A stretch of DNA of 64,000 bases, taken from assembly GCA_964517265.1 (NCBI GenBank), contig CAZFBS010000005.1:29495-93494 (forward strand). Reading direction: 5' to 3'. This document shows positions 50,761-60,757 of this stretch, one piece after another. This DNA is from REEP01 sp964517265 (GTDB lineage: Bacteria > Pseudomonadota > Alphaproteobacteria > Rhodospirillales > Defluviicoccaceae). The translations under genes were made by a program, and so were the position numbers. The notes under the pieces were generated by a model that ran no database searches, was not told where the DNA came from, and saw only the letters and a list, made by a program, of their open reading frames with translations. Position 1 is the stretch's first letter. The number at the start of each line of letters is the position of its first letter.

Positions 50761-52056
50761 ATGATGGTCTCGAAGATGCCCATTTCACGACGCAAGAGTG
50801 TGCCGGTCTCCGTCGGAGGTATCGTCGTCGGTGGCGACAGGCCGGTTGTCGTGCAGTCGATGACCAACACCGACACCGCCGACATCGAGGCAACCGTTCT
50901 TCAGGTCAAGGCGCTGGCCGAGGCCGGCTCGGAACTGGTGCGCATCACGGTCGATCGCGAAGACGCCGCCGCCGCGGTTCCTCATATCCGCGACAGGCTG
51001 GACGCGCTTGGGGTGGATGTGCCGCTGGTGGGCGATTTTCATTACATCGGTCACCGGTTGCTGACGCGCTTTCCTGCCTGTGCGGTGGCGCTGGCGAAGT
51101 ATCGCATCAATCCCGGCAACGTCGGCTATCGCGAGAAGCGCGACCGGCAATTCGCGACAATGATCGAGGTCGCCCTCCAGTATGACCGGCCGGTGCGGAT
51201 CGGCGTCAATTGGGGGAGCCTCGATCAGGACCTGCTCGCCCGCCTGATGGACGAAAACGCCCGGCTGGCAGCACCGCGGCCTGCCGCCGCCGTGACGGAG
51301 GAAGCGATGGTCCGCTCGGCGATCGACAGTGCGCATCGGGCGGAGGAAATGGGCCTTCCGCGCAACCGCATCATCCTCTCGTGCAAGGTCAGCGATGTCC
51401 AGAACCTGATCGCGGTTTACCGGCAGCTGGCGGCCCGGTGCGATCATGCCCTGCACCTCGGTTTGACCGAGGCCGGCATGGGAACAAAGGGCATCGTTGC
51501 GTCGGCCGCGGCTCTTGCCGTTCTGTTGCAGGAGGGCATCGGCGATACGATCCGGGTCTCGTTGACTCCGAAGCCGGGAGGGGATCGCACCGAGGAAGTC
51601 ATCGTCTCGCAGCAGATTCTCCAGGTCATGGGGCTGCGCTCGTTCATTCCGCTGGTGACCGCCTGCCCCGGGTGTGGGCGCACCACGAGCACCGTCTTTC
51701 AGGAACTGGCGGGGCAAATCCAGGACTACATCCGGGACCGGATGCCGGTGTGGCGGCAGCAGTATGCCGGGGTTGAGTCGATGAGCGTTGCCGTGATGGG
51801 CTGCATCGTCAACGGTCCCGGCGAGAGCAAGCACGCCGACATCGGCATCAGCCTGCCGGGCACCGGCGAGGAGCCGGCAGCTCCGGTGTTCATCGATGGA
51901 CGCAAGGCAATGACCTTGCGCGGCCCCCGTATCGCCGATGAGTTCAAGGCCATCGTCGAGAATTACGTCGTATCGCGTTACCCACCGCAGGCCGGGGACG
52001 GCATCGAGAAGAGCAACACCGGCGTGCGCGCGGCTCCCGCGGGCATCCCGGTCTGA
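50761..52056 (+). CDS. ispG: (E)-4-hydroxy-3-methylbut-2-enyl-diphosphate synthase
   Basis: Penultimate step of the MEP isoprenoid pathway; an iron-sulphur enzyme. VQSMTNTDTADIEATV near the start, GVNWGSLD, then the 4Fe-4S cysteines in ACPGCGRT and MGCIVNGPGE. Starts at 50761 (ATG) or 50776 (ATG, Met6) are possible. It follows rodZ by 129 bp and is followed by hisS one base later, a common alphaproteobacterial order (rodZ-ispG-hisS). The C-terminal 20 residues are variable. Confidence 0.95.
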   Translation: MMVSKMPISRRKSVPVSVGGIVVGGDRPVVVQSMTNTDTADIEATVLQVKALAEAGSELVRITVDREDAAAAVPHIRDRLDALGVDVPLVGDFHYIGHRLLTRFPACAVALAKYRINPGNVGYREKRDRQFATMIEVALQYDRPVRIGVNWGSLDQDLLARLMDENARLAAPRPAAAVTEEAMVRSAIDSAHRAEEMGLPRNRIILSCKVSDVQNLIAVYRQLAARCDHALHLGLTEAGMGTKGIVASAAALAVLLQEGIGDTIRVSLTPKPGGDRTEEVIVSQQILQVMGLRSFIPLVTACPGCGRTTSTVFQELAGQIQDYIRDRMPVWRQQYAGVESMSVAVMGCIVNGPGESKHADIGISLPGTGEEPAAPVFIDGRKAMTLRGPRIADEFKAIVENYVVSRYPPQAGDGIEKSNTGVRAAPAGIPV

Positions 52057-52057
52057 A

Positions 52058-53314
52058 GTGGCGGCACCGGTGTCTTCGCTTCAGCCGCCGCGCGGCACGC
52101 GCGACCTTCTTCCCGCGGACAGCCGTTGCCATCGCTTCATCGAGCAGGCGGCATTCGATGTCGCCGTCCGCTACGGCTATGGAGAGATCGCAACCCCGAT
52201 CTTCGAGTTCACCGAGGTGTTTGCCCGCTCGCTGGGCGATACCTCGGACATCGTTAGCAAGGAGATGTATACCTTCGAGGATCGCGGCGGCAGCAGCATC
52301 ACGCTCCGCCCTGAAAACACTGCGGGCGTGGTGCGGGCGTTTATCTCGAACAAGCTGACGCAGCAGACACCGCTGAAGCTGTTCTACCGAGGCCCGATGT
52401 TTCGCTACGAGCGGCCGCAGAAAGGCCGTCTGCGCCAGTTTCATCAAGTCGGCGTCGAACTGCTGGGCGTCGCCGAGCCGCTGGCGGATGCGGAGGTTGT
52501 CGCCCTGGGCGCCGCGTTTCTCGCCGCGCTCGGGCTTGGTGACCGGGTCGCTCTGGAACTCAACAGTCTGGGCGACAGCGAAAGCCGCGATCGCTATCGG
52601 GCTGTCCTGGTCGATTATCTGCATGCACACAAGGATCGGCTGTCGGCGGAGAGCTGCGATCGACTGGAGCGCAATCCGCTTCGCATCCTCGATTCGAAAG
52701 ACGAGGGCGATCGGCTGATTGTCGCCGAGGCTCCCCTCATTACCGACAGCCTGAACGAAAGCTCGCGTGCGTTTCTCGACGGAGTGATGGCCGGTCTCGA
52801 TGCCGCCGGGGTAGTGTACACCTTGAACCCGCGGCTGGTGCGCGGTCTCGATTATTACAGCCATACCGCGTTCGAATTCACGACGAACGCCCTGGGTGCG
52901 CAGAACGCGGTTCTTGCCGGGGGACGGTACGACGGTCTCGTCGCCCAGCTGGGCGGTCCGCCGACTCCCGGGATTGGTTGGGCGGCGGGCATCGAGAGGC
53001 TCGCGATGCTGGTGGGCGAGGTCGGCGGCGCGCCGCTGCCTGTTGCGGTCATTCCGGTGGAGTCGGCGCAGAACCTTGCCGCCTTCACCCTGGCGGAATC
53101 GCTGCGCGCCGCCGGGTTCGTTGTCGAGCTCGGTTATAGCGGCGGAATGGCGAGACGCATGAAGCGGGCCAACAAGATCCAGGCGCGGGTGGCGGTGATC
53201 GTCGGCGAAGCGGAACTGGCGCGTGGGGTGGCCGCGGTTCGCGACATGCACACCGGCGATCAGGAGGAGGTTCTGCTCGACGCTCTCACGGATCATCTTG
53301 CCCGCTATCGTTAG
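52058..53314 (+). CDS. hisS: Histidyl-tRNA synthetase
   Basis: Class II aminoacyl-tRNA synthetase. GTG 52058 (418 aa) starts one base after the ispG stop; GTG 52070 is an alternative. SLQPPRGTRDLLPAD opens the protein, motif 2 is PLKLFYRGPMFRYERPQKGRLRQFHQVGVELLG, the histidine loops are LVRGLDYYSHTAFEF and LAGGRYDGL, and motif 3 is GIGWAAGIERL. A C-terminal anticodon-binding domain follows. The in-frame extension upstream to 51938 overlaps ispG and is not conserved. Confidence 0.95.
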   Translation: MAAPVSSLQPPRGTRDLLPADSRCHRFIEQAAFDVAVRYGYGEIATPIFEFTEVFARSLGDTSDIVSKEMYTFEDRGGSSITLRPENTAGVVRAFISNKLTQQTPLKLFYRGPMFRYERPQKGRLRQFHQVGVELLGVAEPLADAEVVALGAAFLAALGLGDRVALELNSLGDSESRDRYRAVLVDYLHAHKDRLSAESCDRLERNPLRILDSKDEGDRLIVAEAPLITDSLNESSRAFLDGVMAGLDAAGVVYTLNPRLVRGLDYYSHTAFEFTTNALGAQNAVLAGGRYDGLVAQLGGPPTPGIGWAAGIERLAMLVGEVGGAPLPVAVIPVESAQNLAAFTLAESLRAAGFVVELGYSGGMARRMKRANKIQARVAVIVGEAELARGVAAVRDMHTGDQEEVLLDALTDHLARYR

Positions 53315-53322
53315 CGCTGGCC

Positions 53323-54627
53323 ATGGCGGCGTGCGGCAAGGGCGCGGTGGAGGCGCTGGTGGTGGTCGGCGCGAGCCATCGATCGAGCACGCTGGCTACC
53401 CGGGACCTGCTGTTCGTTGCGGACGAGGCGATGTCGGGGATGCTGGAGGCGTTGCGGGAAGCAGGCTGTGATCAGGCACTGCTTGTCAACACCTGCGATC
53501 GCACGGAAGTTGCCGCCCTCGCCGACGATCCGGATCGAGATCCGGTGGCGCTGGCGCCGCGGATCATGGCAGTGCTCGCGCGCCACGCGGGGCTTGCCGT
53601 TGCCGAAATTTCTGCCGAACTGTACACGCTTTACGGAGACGAGGCTGTCAGCCATCTCTTCCGGGTCACCGCGTCGGTGGACAGTCTGGTGATCGGCGAG
53701 CCGCACGTTCTCGGGCAAATCAAGGCCAGCCACCAGGCATCCCAGCGGGCCGGGATGTCCGGCCGTGAGCTGGAGGCGGTGCTCCAGGCGGCCTACGGTG
53801 TCGCCAAGCGGGTTCGTTCGGAGACCGGCGTTGCCCGGCGCACAGTGTCGATTGCATCGGCCGCCGCCGAAATCGCACAAAGCTTGCATGGCGAGCTCAG
53901 CCGCTGCAGCGGGTTGTTGCTCGGAACCGGTGAGCTTGGCGAACTGATTGCCGGGAGCTTGGTGGCCAAAGGGCTTGGGAATCTGGTCATCATCCATCCC
54001 CAGGAGACGCGGGCAGAGATCCTTGCTCGTGTGCTGGGTTGTCATGTCGGCAACTATCAAGCGCTTGCCGAGTGTCTCGTTCACGCTGATATTGTGGTCA
54101 CGGCGTTGGGATCGCGACATATGGTGCTGACGGCGGCCATGATGCGTGCCACCTTGTCTCAGCGAAGGCAACAGCCGGTATTTCTGGTCGATGCTGCGCT
54201 TCCAGGGGATGTCGAGCCTGCCGTCGATGATCTGGACGGCGTGTTTCGATACACGCTCGGCGATCTCGAAGACATTGCCATGGAGGGGCGTGCCTATCGG
54301 GAGACAGAACTGCACGCGGCATTGCAGATCATCGACGAGGGGGTATCGGCATTTGTTCACGATCAGGCCGGGCGCGCAGCCGGGCCGTTGCTCGCATCCC
54401 TGCATGGACATTTCGAAGCGGTTCGCGAGCAGGCTCTGCGAGATGCCGGCGGCGATGCCGAGAAAGCCACGCAGTTGTTGATCAACCGCCTGTTGCATCG
54501 GCCGTCGGCGACGTTGCGGATGCTCGCGACGAAGACAGGCCCGCATCGACACGAATTCGATGCCGCAGAGCGGGCTCTGCAGCGGTTGTTCGGGATCCAG
54601 CCGGGGAAGGCGGAGGACGAGAAATGA
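53323..54627 (+). CDS. hemA: Glutamyl-tRNA reductase
   Basis: C5 pathway step: glutamyl-tRNA to glutamate-1-semialdehyde for tetrapyrroles. The thioester cysteine is C58 in LVNTCDRTEV, GEPHVLGQIKASHQAS is near 125-140, and the NADPH site LLLGTGELGELIAGSL follows. The C-terminus is the dimerisation domain (LHRPSATLRM). Many alphaproteobacteria instead use the ALA-synthase (Shemin) pathway, also called HemA, so C5-type hemA here is a point of interest. The stop overlaps prfA by four bases. Confidence 0.9.
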   Translation: MAACGKGAVEALVVVGASHRSSTLATRDLLFVADEAMSGMLEALREAGCDQALLVNTCDRTEVAALADDPDRDPVALAPRIMAVLARHAGLAVAEISAELYTLYGDEAVSHLFRVTASVDSLVIGEPHVLGQIKASHQASQRAGMSGRELEAVLQAAYGVAKRVRSETGVARRTVSIASAAAEIAQSLHGELSRCSGLLLGTGELGELIAGSLVAKGLGNLVIIHPQETRAEILARVLGCHVGNYQALAECLVHADIVVTALGSRHMVLTAAMMRATLSQRRQQPVFLVDAALPGDVEPAVDDLDGVFRYTLGDLEDIAMEGRAYRETELHAALQIIDEGVSAFVHDQAGRAAGPLLASLHGHFEAVREQALRDAGGDAEKATQLLINRLLHRPSATLRMLATKTGPHRHEFDAAERALQRLFGIQPGKAEDEK

Positions 54628-55697
54628 GTCTGGAAGAAAAGCTGGCGCGGGTCTCACAGCGCTTTGAAGAATTGGGTGCGGTTCTCTCGCGGGCCGAGGC
54701 GGGCACCTCGGAGGAGTTTGTTCGTCTTTCCAAGGAATATGCGGAACTCACCCCCGTGGTGCAGGCGATCGATGTTCTCGACAAGGCACGCGCGGAGTGG
54801 CGTGATCTGCAAACGCTGGCGGAGGACCCCGACGCCGATCCGGACGTTGCCAAGATGGCGGAGGAAGAACTTCAGGATCTGCGCCATCGGCTGCCGAAGC
54901 TCGAGCGGCAGGTGCAACGGTTGCTTCTGCCCAAGGATGAGGCCGATGCGAAGAACGCCATCCTCGAGATCCGTGCGGGAACCGGTGGCGAGGAGGCCGC
55001 TTTGTTCGCCGCCGATCTGTTTCGCATGTATCAGCGCTACGCCGAGCGCCAGCGCTGGACATTCGAGCTGATGGAGGTGCACGAGACCGGTATCGGCGGA
55101 TACAAAGAGGCGACGGCATCGATTTCCGGGCGGAACGTGTTCTCGCGGCTCAAGTTCGAGTCGGGGGTCCATCGCGTGCAGCGTGTGCCGGAGACGGAGG
55201 CGGGGGGCCGCATTCACACCTCGGCCGCCACCGTCGCGGTGCTGCCGGAGGCCGAAGATGTCGACGTGCAGATCGACGAGAAGGATCTGCGGATCGACGT
55301 CTACCGCTCCAGCGGTCCGGGCGGACAGTCGGTCAATACTACCGACAGTGCGGTGCGAATCACCCACCTGCCGACGGGGATCGTCGTCAGTCAGCAGGAT
55401 GAAAAATCGCAGCATAAGAACCGGGCGAAAGCGATGAAGATCTTGCGGGCCAGGCTCTATGAGGCGGAGCGGATGCGCGCCGAGGCGGAGCGGGCGGCGA
55501 GCCGCAAGAGCCAAGTCGGCAGTGGCGATCGCTCGGAGCGGATCCGGACCTACAACTTCCCGCAAGGACGCGTCACCGACCACCGGATCAATCTCACCCT
55601 CTACAAGCTGGATCGGGTTCTCGAAGGAGAACTGGAAGAGATCATCGATGCATTGATCGCCGAGAACGAGGCTGCCCAACTGGCCGAGCTCGCGTAA
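54624..55697 (+). CDS. prfA: Peptide chain release factor 1
   Basis: Recognises UAA and UAG stops. The 357-residue protein has the peptidyl-hydrolysing GGQ at 233-235 (SSGPGGQSVN), and the codon-recognition region lies just before it (residues about 185-200, RVPETEAGGRIH). It overlaps hemA by four bases. The usual partner prmC, which methylates the GGQ glutamine, does not follow here. Confidence 0.95.
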   Translation: MSLEEKLARVSQRFEELGAVLSRAEAGTSEEFVRLSKEYAELTPVVQAIDVLDKARAEWRDLQTLAEDPDADPDVAKMAEEELQDLRHRLPKLERQVQRLLLPKDEADAKNAILEIRAGTGGEEAALFAADLFRMYQRYAERQRWTFELMEVHETGIGGYKEATASISGRNVFSRLKFESGVHRVQRVPETEAGGRIHTSAATVAVLPEAEDVDVQIDEKDLRIDVYRSSGPGGQSVNTTDSAVRITHLPTGIVVSQQDEKSQHKNRAKAMKILRARLYEAERMRAEAERAASRKSQVGSGDRSERIRTYNFPQGRVTDHRINLTLYKLDRVLEGELEEIIDALIAENEAAQLAELA

Positions 55698-56348
<651 letters not shown>

Positions 56349-58094
56349 TCAGTCTCCGCTGAGCGGCATCATGGTTCTCTCCATTCCACGTTCCAGGCGT
56401 GCCCAAAGTACGTCCAGCGGCGAGACATAGAGATGAACCGAAACAACCAGGCCGGCGAGGACCCCGACACTCACAACCCCAATCCCGATCCTCCGTTGCC
56501 AACGGCGGTGAAGCTCTGATGGGGTGGTAATGTAAGGAATCGTCGCAAGAGGCCCCACCCCCAGAATCCCGGCTAGCTGCTTTGGTCCATGCACCGCAGT
56601 GTCGAGCATCTCCGCCAAGACCACCGCGCCAATACCGGCCCCCATTGAGAGAAGCACGCCCAGTGCCAGGATCAGCCTCCGCTGCGGCTTGATCGGCTGC
56701 GTAGGCTGATTTGGCGGCTCGATCAGGGTGAACCGTTCGCCCTTGCGTTCTGTCTCCAAGGTTTCGCCGAGTTGCGCCGTCAGCAGTTTCTGCGCGATAT
56801 CCCGCCGATCGTTGACGGCCGTGTCTTGGATACGTGTCAAGCGTTGGTACTGGCGCTCGACCTCCGGAGCCTGATCGATCCGTTTCTGCAGTTGCGCGAT
56901 GGTTTCCTTAAGGTGCTCTCGTTCGACGGCTATCATTTCGAGCTCGGCTAGTGCGCTGTCGACTTGGCTGGCGAGTTGGATGTACGCCAAATTGTCGGGC
57001 GGCGGGTTCTCCCGCGCGTTGCCTTCGTCCGCCGGCATGCGCTCGCCGTTCAGCTGGTCCAGCCGAGTCTGGAGCTCGATAACATCGGGATGTTCTTCCG
57101 TATGCTGGCGCTTGGCTCGTTCCAACTCGGCCCGAAGCGCCTCTCGCATCATTTGCCGCCCGGTCGAACGCGCGCCGCCGCCAACTGCCTTCTCAAGGGC
57201 GGCAACTTCTTCCCGTAGTTGCATGAGGGTAGGGTGGTCCGGCTTGTAGCGGGCAGACAGCACCACCAACTCGGCGCGCAGTTCTCGAAGCTGATCCGAC
57301 AGGCTCAGACCCCGCTCGTAGCCGGCTTGGTATGGATCCGTCTGGGCCAACTGTGCCTGCAGGAAAACCAATCCTTGGCTGATGGTTTGTGCTCGCTGGT
57401 CGAGCGTACGAAGTTCGGCCTCGGTCCGAGCGATGATCTGCTCATTGCCTTGTCGCTGGCCGGGAAGGCTGCCAGGGTAACGCTGCTTCAAGTCGGTAAT
57501 CTGTGCTTCGATCTCATTGATCCGTCGGTCCAGCCGCTGCGCCTCGGCAGAGAGGAACTCAGTCGTTTGGGCGGCGCGATCCTGGCGGCCGCGGATGTTC
57601 TCGCTGAGATAAAGGGAAACCAGTTCATTAGCGACGCGCTGCGCAATTTGTGGATTGTCGTAGTCGAAATAGACGCTGAAGGCGATCGTTTGGTTTTCCT
57701 CTCCCGCCCGCTTTGATCCGGTGGCACTGATCAGGCTCAAGCCGGACGATGCGCGCATTTTCTCGACCACCTCCGACATCGGTCGATATTGGCGATCCTT
57801 CGGATACAAATTGTACTTGTTGATGATGCCGATCAGCGTATCGGACGTCGTCACGCGCTGCTCGATGACCTGAAGACGCTCCGATGCGTAGCTCGTCACC
57901 GTCGAGGCGACGAGTTCGGCGGGGATTTCGGACTGCTCGATCAGGATCTTGCCTTCGGCGCGATAAACCGGAGGCAGCAGGAATGCCACCAGTACGCTGA
58001 CAATGCCAAGGACAACGGCTGGGATTATCAGATACCAGCGCCGCCGCTTGAGAAGCGCAAGATAATCGTGAGGGGTGCTCAGATCGGTGTTCAT
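56349..58094 (-). CDS. Polysaccharide chain-length determinant (Wzz/GumC type)
   Basis: 581 residues. N-terminal TM (RRWYLIIPAVVLGIVSVLVAFLL), a long periplasmic coiled-coil region (for example QTTEFLSAEAQRLDRRINEI, and AELERAKRQHTEEHPDVIEL), a Pro-rich stretch (EPPNQPTQPIKPQRRL), then a second TM (LILALGVLLSMGAGIGAVVLA). This is the polysaccharide co-polymerase arrangement. No tyrosine-kinase domain. It is transcribed after the PrsT-like gene (76-bp gap) and probably sets exopolysaccharide length in the exosortase locus. Confidence 0.87.
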   Translation of the reverse strand: MNTDLSTPHDYLALLKRRRWYLIIPAVVLGIVSVLVAFLLPPVYRAEGKILIEQSEIPAELVASTVTSYASERLQVIEQRVTTSDTLIGIINKYNLYPKDRQYRPMSEVVEKMRASSGLSLISATGSKRAGEENQTIAFSVYFDYDNPQIAQRVANELVSLYLSENIRGRQDRAAQTTEFLSAEAQRLDRRINEIEAQITDLKQRYPGSLPGQRQGNEQIIARTEAELRTLDQRAQTISQGLVFLQAQLAQTDPYQAGYERGLSLSDQLRELRAELVVLSARYKPDHPTLMQLREEVAALEKAVGGGARSTGRQMMREALRAELERAKRQHTEEHPDVIELQTRLDQLNGERMPADEGNARENPPPDNLAYIQLASQVDSALAELEMIAVEREHLKETIAQLQKRIDQAPEVERQYQRLTRIQDTAVNDRRDIAQKLLTAQLGETLETERKGERFTLIEPPNQPTQPIKPQRRLILALGVLLSMGAGIGAVVLAEMLDTAVHGPKQLAGILGVGPLATIPYITTPSELHRRWQRRIGIGVVSVGVLAGLVVSVHLYVSPLDVLWARLERGMERTMMPLSGD

Positions 58095-58169
58095 GTCTTC
58101 ACGCTGCCCGTAAAAGGCCTCAGCATAACTCTCGGCCTCTTTCCCATGAAACCCATTTCAGACCCATCA

Positions 58170-60645
58170 TCAGCCGCTTTCTCTCCCGCGCGAGGACTCT
58201 TGTTGCTGTCGTAGCGCGTCGGCGAGCGCCATTCGCGCGTCTTCAATGCCGGGATAATCGGCGCCATCAATGACGGCCTTCTCCAGGGCTTGGACCGCGG
58301 CGGCGTGCTCGCCGAGGCGGGCCAGGGTCATTCCCAAATGATACTGGAGCTGAGGATTGTCCGGCAGCATCGCGACGGCCCGTTCCAGATTGACCCGCGC
58401 TTGCGATAAGTCCCCCCGGCGAAACTGAACCCATCCTAACGTATCGACAAAGTACGGGTTGCTCGAATTCTCGAACCGTTTGGCAAGGAACAGGGCCTGG
58501 TTGACACTTTCGGGGTCATCATAATGATAATCGGCAAGAAGTGCGGCCAGATTGTTGGCCGCAATAACGTTATCGGCGTGCCTGGCGATGACATTCTCAT
58601 ATGTCGCGCGCGCTCCGATGGTGTCCCCCGATCGGTGTTGCGCTTCGGCAAGGGCGAGTTGCAGGGCTACGTTTTCCGGCTGCTTTTGCAGGGCCGAATG
58701 GTAGATGTCCAGTGCTTCGGTGGTTTCGCCACGCTCCATCAATGAGCGGGCCAGATTTAGATACGGCACTGGCCAATCCTCGCGCGCGGCAATCGCCTGA
58801 CGGAACTCCTGCTCGGCCTCCTCCGAGCGATTCTGACGCAGACGCGTTTCGCCAAGAAGGTTGTGCGCGACCGCGTTGGCAGCGTTTTCGGCAAGAACGC
58901 TCTCAAGAAATTCCGCCGCCTTCTGCGGTGCCTGTTGAGCGAGATGAGACATGGTCACCCCGGTCAACGGTTCCACCGCCGCCGGCGCGAGGCGATAGGC
59001 GGCCTCGTATGCGGCGACGGCATCTTGATAACGCCCTTGTGCATAGTTCAGCCCGCCGGTGAGCGTATGCCCGAGAGCCTGGTGGTCCGGCATCGCAAGC
59101 ACCTTCTCAATGACAGCCTCTGCGTCCGGCCAGCGTTGTTGTGCAATCAACACGTCTGCTTTCGCCTGCAATGCGGATACCGAATTCGGATCGATTGCAA
59201 GACTATCGTCAAGCAGGGCAAGGGCAGCGGGGCCGTTGCCGGTCTGCGCCAAGTGGGCGGCCAGCCTTTGTCGTGAGGCGACATCCGTCTGGTCCAACTC
59301 GATCACCCGCTTCAAGGTGTCCATGCCGAGCGCGATGTCGCCCCGGCTGATCTGAGCCTGTGCGAGCAATCGAAGCGCAGGAACGGCATCGGGGCGCTCG
59401 CGCAGAAGCAAACGCAAGTCGGCGATCGCTTTGTCCGTGTCCCCATCGTCCAGCGCAAACGCCGCACGCATCATCAAAGCATCCGGATTGTTGGGATCGA
59501 GCTCCAAGGTTTCGCTGACCAGAGCAAGGGCTTGTTCGTTCTGCTTCTCGCCGATCAACAGGCGAGCCAGCGCCGTCCTTGCATCAAGACCCGCTTGCTC
59601 GACTCCCGCCTGATCGATCACCTGCCGAAGCACCGCCGCCGCGTCCCCGGCGCGGCCATGCTGGCTGTAAAGTGACGCCAGCTTGAAAGCGAAGACGTGG
59701 TTGCCGGGCTCGTCCGCGATGAACTTCTGCAACTGCGCTTCCGCAGCGTCCGGACCGGCCCTGTCAGCAAGCAAGTCGACCAGATGGAACTTCGTCTCAT
59801 CGCCGGCCACGCCGGTGTCAATGGCCGAGCGCAACACATCTTCCGCCTCTTCCTCGAGGCCACGGCTGATATAGATCTGGGCCAAGCTTGCGCGGTAGCG
59901 TTGGTTCTCCGGCTCAAGTTGAAACAACCCTTCGTAAACGTCCCGTACCTCGTCCAACTGATTGCGCTCAAGATGAATGCTCGCCTTCAGCAGCCGAATG
60001 GCAACGCTTTCGGGTGTCAGCGCAAGCGCCTGATCAACCTGCTGAAGGGCTTTTTCATGATCCCCGGTCGTGCGCAGAACCTGTCCAAGCAGGAGGTGAG
60101 CCCCTTCGTGTTTGGGATCGATCGCCAACGCGGCGTGCGCGAGCCGTTGTGTCTCCGGATAATCCTCGCGCACATAGGCGATCGTGCCGCGTACGGAAAG
60201 CAGATCCGGATCGTCGGGGTCCAGAGCCCCCGCAATTTCCGCTTCTTTTTCCGCCTCCTCCAACTGCCGTGAAATGGTATAGAGCTGCGCCAGCTTCAGG
60301 TGTGCACCGAAATGATCCGGTTGCTCGTCTGCGATTCCTTTGAAGGCGCGGTACGCCGCTCGAAAGTCTCCTTCGCGCTCGGCGATCAAACCCATGTGGT
60401 AGCGCGCTTCGATTCCTTTCGGATTGATCTGCAGCGCGTTGCGGAATTCAATTCCGGCTTTAGACGAGGTCACCCTGCTCGAAAAGAGCCTTGCCGCGCT
60501 CGACGTACTTCGCCTCGCGTTGCTCTCCGTCGCCGCACCCAGCTGCCCAGATAGCGACGACAAGAGGCAGAACGAGCGTTGCCTTTAGCCGTTGGACAAA
60601 GGAGATCAGGCCGGCGGAGGGCCGCCGTATGGTGAACTTGCGCAT
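58170..60645 (-). CDS. prsT: PrsT-like TPR lipoprotein, frameshifted
   Basis: Rich in TPR repeats (about 20, for example LYTISRQLEEAEKEAEIAGALDPDDP). The first 61 codons from ATG 60645 (MRKFTIRRPSAGLISFVQRL) encode a lipoprotein signal with lipobox A34-A35-G36-C37, then YVERGKALFEQGDLV and a TAA at 60460-60462. The TPR part continues in the next frame as KAGIEFRNALQINPKG, so one extra base (the T of GTCTAAAGCC, minus strand) breaks an otherwise continuous gene. This is a real mutation or a base error. PrsT proteins accompany PEP-CTERM/exosortase loci. Confidence 0.8.
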
Positions 60646-60757
60646 GTGCTACTCTCTTTCACGGATGCCCGTTTGCCGGCCGTAGACGATCAGTTCTGGG
60701 ATTTCCGGTCGCTCTCTTGAGCAGTCGCCGCCGGATATGATGGAGCCCACGGTCCCC

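Noticed and set aside
51944..53296. 450-codon minus-strand frame over hisS
   Set aside because: Shadow of hisS; no conservation pattern.
53311..54657. 448-codon minus-strand frame over hemA
   Set aside because: Shadow of hemA; no conservation pattern.
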